Source: Pseudacidovorax sp. NFM-22 (GTDB taxonomy: Bacteria > Pseudomonadota > Gammaproteobacteria > Burkholderiales > Burkholderiaceae_C). From it: DNA of 64,000 nucleotides. The DNA lies in contig NZ_JACBFY010000002.1 of assembly GCF_021401245.1 (NCBI RefSeq), positions 1,054,001 to 1,118,000 on the forward strand, given 5' to 3'. The translations under genes and the position numbers were made by a program. Positions within the stretch are counted from its first letter, which is position 1, and the number at the start of each line of letters is the position of its first letter. Below, in pieces: positions 57,244-64,000 of the stretch. The notes beneath the pieces are model-generated. The model saw nothing but the letters and a program-made list of their open reading frames with translations, was not told where the DNA came from and made no database searches.

Positions 57244-57297
57244 GGCAACGGCAACGGCATCGGCATCGGCATCGGCATCGGCATCGGCATCGGCATC
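57244..57297. repeat. Hexanucleotide microsatellite, GGCAAC x 2 then GGCATC x 7
   Basis: Nine tandem hexamers, the last seven perfect GGCATC, followed by two GGCACA units nearby. The array ends 116 bases upstream of hutC. It has the same unit length as the array at 56731 but a different sequence. Confidence 0.95.
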
Positions 57298-57413
57298 GCT
57301 GAAGGCACAGGCACAGGCATGAACATCAAGCGCCAAGCCGTGCACACGCTGATCGACGCTGTCAGCGCCAGCCGCGGCCAGACCCGCAAGCCGCATCACG
57401 ACGGAGGCCGCGC

Positions 57414-58199
57414 ATGACGACGACCGCCGCCAAGGCACCGCGCGACCGACGCCCCGTCAGCGCCCCACCGAGCAACCCGTCCTTGGCCCTCTACGAGCAG
57501 GTCAAGGAACACATCGTCCGCCGCATCCAGAGTGGCGAATGGCCCGCCGGCCACCGCCTGCCGTCGGAACACGAGCTGGTCGCGCAGTTCGGCATCTCGC
57601 GCATGACCGCCAACCGCGCCCTGCGCGAGCTGGTGGACGAAGGCCGCGTCAAGCGCGTGGCCGGCGTGGGCAGCTTCGTCGCCGAGACCAAGCCGCAGTC
57701 CACCCTGCTGCAGATCGCCAACATCGCCAGCGAGATCCGCGGCCGCGGCCACGACTATGGCTTCGAGCTGCTGGCGGCCGAGCGCATCGCCGCGCCCGCC
57801 GACATCGCCGCCTGGCTCGACGTGCGCCTGGGCGAATCGCTCTTCCACTGCCTCTGCCTGCACCTGGAGAACGGCACCCCCGTGCAGCTGGAGGACCGCT
57901 GGGTGAGCCCGCGCATGGTGCCGGCCTTCCTGGACCAGGACTTCTCGCTCATGCCGCCCAGCGAATACCTGGTGCGCCACGTGCCCTTCGACCAGATCGA
58001 GCACCTGGTCGATGCCGTGCTGCCCACGCCCGAGCAGGCCGCGCGCCTGGCCATGGACGTGGGCGAGCCCTGCCTGCTGCTCACCCGCCGCACCTGGTCC
58101 CGCGGCACGCCCATCACGCTGGTGCGCTGCCTGCACCCGGCCTCGCGCTACCGGCTGGGCAGCCGCTTCCGCGCCGACGGCAATCCCGGCTGGGGCTGA
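57414..58199 (+). CDS. hutC: Histidine utilization repressor HutC (GntR family)
   Basis: A protein of 261 residues with the GntR winged helix ([26 protein letters not shown], about residues 45-70) and a UTRA domain that binds urocanate in HutC proteins. Its position directly upstream of hutH and the HutC-like boxes in front of hutH and the ABC transporter make the assignment firm. The start follows ACGGAGG. No HutC-like box was seen directly upstream of hutC. Confidence 0.93.
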   Translation: MTTTAAKAPRDRRPVSAPPSNPSLALYEQVKEHIVRRIQSGEWPAGHRLPSEHELVAQFGISRMTANRALRELVDEGRVKRVAGVGSFVAETKPQSTLLQIANIASEIRGRGHDYGFELLAAERIAAPADIAAWLDVRLGESLFHCLCLHLENGTPVQLEDRWVSPRMVPAFLDQDFSLMPPSEYLVRHVPFDQIEHLVDAVLPTPEQAARLAMDVGEPCLLLTRRTWSRGTPITLVRCLHPASRYRLGSRFRADGNPGWG

Positions 58200-58239
58200 A
58201 CGCCCCTTGCCCAACCGCTTCGCCTTCGCACGCCACAAC

Positions 58240-58251
58240 CTGTATAGACAA
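58240..58251. promoter_or_regulatory. HutC-like operator in front of hutH
   Basis: CTGTATAGACAA, sharing CTGTATAGACA with operator 1 at 53588. It ends six bases before the hutH ATG, in the 58-base gap after hutC, where bound repressor would block transcription or initiation of hutH and hutU. Confidence 0.85.
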
Positions 58252-58257
58252 CCCGCC

Positions 58258-59805
58258 ATGACCCCCCTGCTGACCCTCCATCCCGGCCAGGTCGACCTGG
58301 CCAGCCTGCGCCGCATCCACCAGGGCGGCCTGACGCTCGCGCTGGATGACAGCGTGCGCGCGGGCATGCAGGCCGCGCAGGCCGCCGTGCAGCGCATCGT
58401 GGACCACGACGACGTGGTCTACGGCATCAACACCGGCTTCGGCAAGCTGGCCAGCACCAGGATCGGCCACGAGCACCTGGCCGAGCTGCAGCGCAACCTG
58501 GTGCTGTCGCACAGCGTGGGCACGGGCGAGCCGCTGGTGGCCGAGGTGGTGCGGCTGGTGATCGCCACCAAGGCGGTGAGCCTGGCGCGCGGGCATTCGG
58601 GCGTGCGGCCGGCGCTGGTCGATGCGCTGCTGGCGATGTTCAATGCCGGCGTCACGCCGCTGATCCCGGCCAAGGGCTCGGTGGGCGCCTCGGGGGACCT
58701 GGCGCCGCTGGCGCACCTGGCCTGCGTGCTCATCGGCGAAGGCCAGGCGCGCCTGGCGGACGGCCGCGTCGTCGGCGGCGCCGAAGCCATGCGCAGCATC
58801 GGCATCGAGCCCTTCGTGCTCGGCCCCAAGGAAGGCCTGGCGCTGCTCAACGGCACGCAGGTCTCGACGGCGCTGGCGCTCGCCGGCCTCTTCGGCGCGG
58901 AGAACGTGTTCGCCTCGGCCCTGATGTCGGGCGCGTTGTCGCTGGAGGCCATCCAGGGTTCCATCAAGCCCTTCGACGCCCGCATCCATGCCGCGCGCGG
59001 CCAGCCGGGGCAGATCGCCGTGGCGGCCGCCGTGCGCACGCTGCTCGAAGGCAGCGCCATCATCCCCAGCCATGCCGACTGCGGTCGCGTGCAGGACCCG
59101 TATTCCATCCGCTGCATCCCGCAGGTGATGGGCGCCTGCCTGGACAACCTGACGCATGCCGCCCGCGTGCTGGTGACCGAGGCCAATGCCGCCTCGGACA
59201 ACCCGCTGCTCTTCTGCGACACCGGCGAGGTCATCTCCGGCGGCAACTTCCACGCCGAGCCGGTGGCCTTCGCGGCCGACATCCTCGCGCTGGCCGTCGC
59301 CGAGGTGGGCGCCATCGCCGAGCGCCGCATCGCGCTGCTGCTGGACACGGGCCTGTCGGGCCTGCCGCCCTTCCTGGTGCGCGACGGTGGGCTCAACTCC
59401 GGCTTCATGATCGCGCAGGTCACGGCCGCGGCCCTGGCCTCGGAGAACAAGTCGCTCGCCCATCCCGCCAGTGTGGACAGCCTGCCCACCTCGGCCAACC
59501 AGGAGGACCATGTGTCCATGGCGACCTTCGCGGCGCGCCGGCTGGGCGAGATGGTCAACAACACCGCGGTCGTCATCGGCATCGAGGCCATGGCCGCCGC
59601 GCAGGGCATCGAACTGAAACGCAACGACACCACGCCGCGCAGCTCGGTCGCCGTCGAAGCCGAGATCGCCCGCATCCGCCGCCAGGTCGCCTTCGTCGAG
59701 CGCGACCGCTACCTGGCGCCGGACATCGAAGCCATGCGCCAGTGGGCACTGGCCGCCGAACTGCCCTCCCCGCTGCTGGCGCTGCTGCCCAGCCACCTCG
59801 CCTGA
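58258..59805 (+). CDS. hutH: Histidine ammonia-lyase
   Basis: A protein of 515 residues. The self-cyclising MIO tripeptide is A144-S145-G146 in [14 protein letters not shown], and YGINTGFG and [12 protein letters not shown] are standard blocks. It converts histidine to urocanate and ammonia, the first step of the hut pathway. A HutC-like box precedes it and hutU follows after 40 bases. Confidence 0.97.
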   Translation: MTPLLTLHPGQVDLASLRRIHQGGLTLALDDSVRAGMQAAQAAVQRIVDHDDVVYGINTGFGKLASTRIGHEHLAELQRNLVLSHSVGTGEPLVAEVVRLVIATKAVSLARGHSGVRPALVDALLAMFNAGVTPLIPAKGSVGASGDLAPLAHLACVLIGEGQARLADGRVVGGAEAMRSIGIEPFVLGPKEGLALLNGTQVSTALALAGLFGAENVFASALMSGALSLEAIQGSIKPFDARIHAARGQPGQIAVAAAVRTLLEGSAIIPSHADCGRVQDPYSIRCIPQVMGACLDNLTHAARVLVTEANAASDNPLLFCDTGEVISGGNFHAEPVAFAADILALAVAEVGAIAERRIALLLDTGLSGLPPFLVRDGGLNSGFMIAQVTAAALASENKSLAHPASVDSLPTSANQEDHVSMATFAARRLGEMVNNTAVVIGIEAMAAAQGIELKRNDTTPRSSVAVEAEIARIRRQVAFVERDRYLAPDIEAMRQWALAAELPSPLLALLPSHLA

Positions 59806-59845
59806 ACCGACCGACCGACACCCCGACCTTTCAAGGAGCACCGCC

Positions 59846-61576
<1,731 letters not shown>

Positions 61577-61625
61577 GCGACTGGCGCGCTCCGGCGCGCG
61601 GGAAGAAAGACGGCGCCACAAAAAC

Positions 61626-61660
61626 CGCCGCCCAGTCCCACCGCGTGGGACCGGGTGGTG
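61626..61660. terminator. Stable hairpin between hutU and the IclR gene
   Basis: An inner seven-base stem GTCCCAC-CGC-GTGGGAC (61635-61651) extends, after one mismatch, by eight more pairs including two wobbles. A run of seven T follows 14 bases later (61675-61681), too far for a typical terminator. It may end the hut transcript or be an operator of the IclR gene. Confidence 0.45.
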
Positions 61661-61693
61661 CACTTCGCGATGGCTTTTTTTGATACTGGACGC

Positions 61694-62455
61694 ATGGCCT
61701 CGCCTGCGCCCCCCGTTGCTGCTGCTGCTGCCGTCCCTGCCGCCGACCGCGTGCTGCAGGTGCTGGCCGTGCTGGCGCGGCAGGGCCGGCCGCTCACGGC
61801 GGCCGAACTGATCGCCCACACGGGGCTCACGCGCAGCACCCTCTATCGCCAGCTGGCGCGCCTGCGCCGCTGGGGCTTCGTGATCGAGCGTGAGGGCAGC
61901 TATGCCCCGGGGCCGCTCAGCCTGCAGATGGCGCTGGGCTTCGACCTGGCCTCAGAGCTCATGCGCCAGGCCCGGCCCACCATGGAAGAGCTGGCCCGCC
62001 AGTCCCACGAGAGCGTCGGCCTGATCGTCGCGGTGAACGACCAGGCCATCTGCCTGGACATGGTCGAGAGCCACCAGTCGCTGCGCTGCTCCTTCGAGAA
62101 GGGCCGCAGCGTGCCGCTGCGCGCGGGCGCCTCGGCCAAGTGCCTGCTGGCCCACCTGCCGCCGGCCGCGCGGGCCGCAGTGCTCGATGCGCAGTACGGC
62201 GCCGGCACCGCCGAGCGTGCCGCCGCCGAGGCCGAGCTGCACGCCATCGGCCAGGCCGGCCATGCGCTGAGCGCCGGCGAGGTGGACGACGGCGTCTGGG
62301 GCTGCAGCGTGCCGCTGATGGGCGCCTCGCACCAGGCGGCCGGCGTGCTCACGCTGATGGCCCCGATCCTGCGTGCGCAGCACCAGGAGGCCGCGCTCGT
62401 GCAGATGACCGTGGTGGCCGCGGCCCGCATCTCGCGCCGGCTGCTGCTGCATTGA
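61694..62455 (+). CDS. IclR-family transcriptional regulator
   Basis: A protein of about 253 residues with an N-terminal winged helix (LTAAELIAHTGLTRSTLYRQLARLRRWGF) and the IclR effector domain (SVGLIVAVNDQAICLDMVE, CSFEKGRSVPLRAGASAKCLLAHLP). The start is uncertain: GTG 61655 lies in the stem of the hairpin, while ATG 61670 and 61694 are both possible. It sits between hutU and an amino acid transporter and may control the latter. Confidence 0.88.
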   Translation: MASPAPPVAAAAAVPAADRVLQVLAVLARQGRPLTAAELIAHTGLTRSTLYRQLARLRRWGFVIEREGSYAPGPLSLQMALGFDLASELMRQARPTMEELARQSHESVGLIVAVNDQAICLDMVESHQSLRCSFEKGRSVPLRAGASAKCLLAHLPPAARAAVLDAQYGAGTAERAAAEAELHAIGQAGHALSAGEVDDGVWGCSVPLMGASHQAAGVLTLMAPILRAQHQEAALVQMTVVAAARISRRLLLH

Positions 62456-62540
62456 GCAGGACCCCACCGCCAGCGAGCCCGCTTCCCCTCTTTCTTGCGC
62501 CTTCCGTTCTTCTCCCTTCCAACGTTCCCGGAGTGCTTCC

Positions 62541-63290
62541 ATGATGTCCCGCCCCCTGCCCCGTCGCCTGCTGCTCGCCCTCGTCGGCACCCTTGCCCTG
62601 GCCGGCACCGCCGCCCATGCCGCCGAGCCGCTGCGCGTGGCCACCGACGCCACCTTCCCGCCCATGGAGTACATCGAGAACGGCAAGCGCACCGGCTTCG
62701 ACACCGAGATGGTCGAGGCCATCGGCAAGCAGCTGGGCCGGCCCGTGGAATGGATCGACATCGACTTCAAGGGCCTGATTCCGGCGCTGGTCTCGCGCCG
62801 CGCCGACATGGCCGTCTCGGCCATCTACATCACCGACGAGCGCCGCAAGGTGGTCGACTTCACCGTGCCCTACTACGCCGGCGGCCTGGTGGTGATGACC
62901 AAGGCGGACAACAGCACCGTCAAGTCGCCCGCCGACCTGGCCGGCCGCAAGGTGAGCGTGCAGGTGGGCACCAAGTCGGTGAGCTTCCTCAAGGAGAAGT
63001 ACCCGCAGGCCCAGCTGCTGGAGGTCGAGAAGAACCAGGAGATGTTCAACCTGGTGGAAGTGGGCCGCAGCGACGCCGCCGTCACCGGCAAGCCCGCCGC
63101 CTACCAGTATGTGCGCACCCGCCCCGGCCTCAAGGTGCTGCCCGAGCAACTGACCACCGAGGAATACGGCATGGCCATCCGCAAGGACACGCCCGAGCTC
63201 ACCAAGGCGGTCAACGACGCCCTGGCCCGCATGAAGGCCGACGGCAGCTACGCCGCGATCGTCCAGAAATGGTTCCCCGCGTCGAAGTGA
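62541..63290 (+). CDS. Polar amino acid ABC transporter substrate-binding protein (HisJ/GlnH type)
   Basis: A protein of 249 residues with a signal peptide ending near AHA-A and the family start LRVATDATFPPMEYIENGKRTG (first part shown), then VDFTVPYYAG. It is a periplasmic receptor for a polar amino acid, most likely histidine or a related compound given the hut genes. The permease follows after 26 bases. It has no HutC-like box; the adjacent IclR protein may regulate it. Confidence 0.92.
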   Translation: MMSRPLPRRLLLALVGTLALAGTAAHAAEPLRVATDATFPPMEYIENGKRTGFDTEMVEAIGKQLGRPVEWIDIDFKGLIPALVSRRADMAVSAIYITDERRKVVDFTVPYYAGGLVVMTKADNSTVKSPADLAGRKVSVQVGTKSVSFLKEKYPQAQLLEVEKNQEMFNLVEVGRSDAAVTGKPAAYQYVRTRPGLKVLPEQLTTEEYGMAIRKDTPELTKAVNDALARMKADGSYAAIVQKWFPASK

Positions 63291-63316
63291 CGCGCGGCTG
63301 ACCACAGGACGCGACG

Positions 63317-63982
63317 ATGGATCTGGATTTCTCGCCGGTCTGGGCCGGCTGGCCCGACCTGCTGCGTGGCACGCTGGTGACGGTGGAGATCACCGCCTGC
63401 GCGCTGCTGCTGGGCTGCGTGCTGGGCCTGGCGGTGGGCATCGGCCGGCTGCGGCCGCAGCGCCGCTGGCTCTACAGCGTGTGCACCGCCTACGTGGCGG
63501 TGATCCGCGGCACGCCGCTGCTCGTGCAGCTGTTCATCCTGTTCTTCGGGCTGCCGCACTTCGGGCTGCTGCTGCCGGCCTTCCTGTGCGGCGTGCTGGG
63601 ACTGGGCGTGTACAGCGGCGCCTATGTGTCGGAGATCGTGCGCGGCGCCATCCAGTCCATCGACCGCGGCCAGACCATGGCCGCCCAGTCGCTGGGCATG
63701 ACGCCGGTCCAGGCGATGCGCCACATCATCCTGCCGCAGGCGGTGGTGCGCATGATCCCGCCGCTGGGCAACGAGTTCATCGCGCTGATCAAGAACTCGG
63801 CCCTGGTCTCGCTGCTGACCATCCACGACGTCATGCACGAGGGCCAGAAGATCATCAGCGTGTCCTACCGCTCGCTGGAGGTGTACCTGGCCATCGCCGC
63901 CGTGTACTTCGCCCTCACCGGCACGGTGACGCTGGTGCTGCGCCATTTCGAGCGCCGGCTGCGTCAGGGCGGGGTGCATTGA
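63317..63982 (+). CDS. Polar amino acid ABC transporter permease (HisM type)
   Basis: A protein of 221 residues with about five hydrophobic segments, the N-terminal GTLVTVEITACALLLGC block of His/Glu/Gln permeases, the RGTPLLVQLFILFFGLP motif and an EAA-type loop (AAQSLGMTPVQAMRHIILPQA). It probably forms a homodimeric or heterodimeric channel with a subunit encoded further right. The partner ATPase is expected immediately downstream. Confidence 0.93.
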   Translation: MDLDFSPVWAGWPDLLRGTLVTVEITACALLLGCVLGLAVGIGRLRPQRRWLYSVCTAYVAVIRGTPLLVQLFILFFGLPHFGLLLPAFLCGVLGLGVYSGAYVSEIVRGAIQSIDRGQTMAAQSLGMTPVQAMRHIILPQAVVRMIPPLGNEFIALIKNSALVSLLTIHDVMHEGQKIISVSYRSLEVYLAIAAVYFALTGTVTLVLRHFERRLRQGGVH

Positions 63983-63983
63983 G

Positions 63984-64000
63984 ATGAAACACCCCCCATG
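63984..64000 (+). CDS. Possible start of the next gene, cut by the window edge
   Basis: An ATG at 63984, one base after the permease stop, or another at 63998 may open the next gene, expected to encode the ATPase of the amino acid transporter. Only 17 bases are visible, so this rests on operon logic alone. Confidence 0.3.

Larger units (their letters stand above)
56383..57413. other. 1-kb non-coding repeat island upstream of hutC
   Basis: No gene is supported here; the short open frames consist of low-complexity repeats. The stretch holds an inverted pair of about 130-base elements, two hexanucleotide microsatellites and a pair of CTCTCCC-type REP elements. It separates the HutC-controlled transporter from hutC, and part of it will carry the hutC promoter, which I could not place. 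Confidence 0.8.

Noticed and set aside
56731-57297. Possible CRISPR-like arrays
   Set aside because: Units are six bases, contiguous and without spacers, so they are microsatellites. No cas genes are present.
56731-57389. Open frames encoding Ala-Ser, Leu-Arg, Ala-Glu or Met-Pro repeats in the hut island
   Set aside because: The peptides come entirely from hexamer arrays, exist in several frames and on both strands, and lack ribosome binding sites and non-repeat conserved sequence.
61655-61693. Longer IclR start at GTG 61655
   Set aside because: The codon lies in the stem of a stable hairpin and has no ribosome binding site; the shorter starts give the normal family N-terminus.

Overview
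The window is GC-rich, densely coded bacterial chromosome. Several features point to a betaproteobacterium of the Burkholderiales, most likely Comamonadaceae (Variovorax/Acidovorax-like): an orphan Bug-type (TctC) binding protein, a GTP-type PEP carboxykinase, short dispersed repeats with a CTGAGCCTGTCGAAG core, and recurrent AGGAGACAAC ribosome binding sites. This placement is inference from gene content and repeats. No rRNA, tRNA, CRISPR array, phage or insertion sequence was seen.

Layout. (1) 1-11066: the end of a small conserved protein, an MFS transporter overlapping a PanE-like reductase, glutaminase, an EamA permease, and a Bug protein/TauE permease/amidohydrolase operon divergent from its probable GntR regulator. 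A non-haem iron oxygenase and an aldehyde dehydrogenase follow the regulator. (2) 11241-13072: a flavin reductase and an SpmA-SpmB fusion. (3) 13187-40000: a large acyl-CoA catabolic locus, interrupted by a Phd/VapC toxin-antitoxin pair and a MarR/FUSC efflux pair. It holds a MalT-type LuxR activator, FadB-type multienzyme, HSD10-like SDR, thiolase, Liv-type ABC importer, five crotonase domains with different active-site patterns, two acyl-CoA ligases, thioesterase, alpha-methylacyl-CoA racemase, acyl-CoA dehydrogenase and a dienoyl-CoA-reductase-like SDR. (4) 40063-53390: housekeeping and orphan genes: small lipoprotein, phosphoesterase, LysR regulator between two small proteins, pckG, threonine ammonia-lyase, a tandem AAA+ ATPase, a lipoprotein S41 protease and recQ. 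(5) 53801-64000: histidine utilisation (hutC, hutH, hutU) with a TauT-type ABC transporter under HutC-like operators, then an IclR regulator and a HisJ/HisM-type amino acid transporter that runs off the right edge.

The most notable signal is a repeated promoter architecture in region 3. A dyad TCGTC-N6-GACGA occurs upstream of four transcription units (FadB-like, thiolase, ABC binding protein, racemase), and a -10-like hexamer begins 24 bases (25 at the fourth site) after the last base of the dyad. The sites fit class II activation by the LuxR/MalT-type protein encoded at the head of the locus. The racemase with its catalytic His and Asp, the dehydrogenase with its base in the long-chain/isovaleryl position, and the HSD10-like SDR together suggest that alpha-methyl-branched (isoprenoid-like) or unsaturated acids are the substrates.

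A second cluster of signals is the 1-kb non-coding island at 56383-57413. It holds two hexanucleotide microsatellites, an inverted pair of roughly 130-base repeats and REP-like elements, and lies between the HutC-regulated transporter and hutC.
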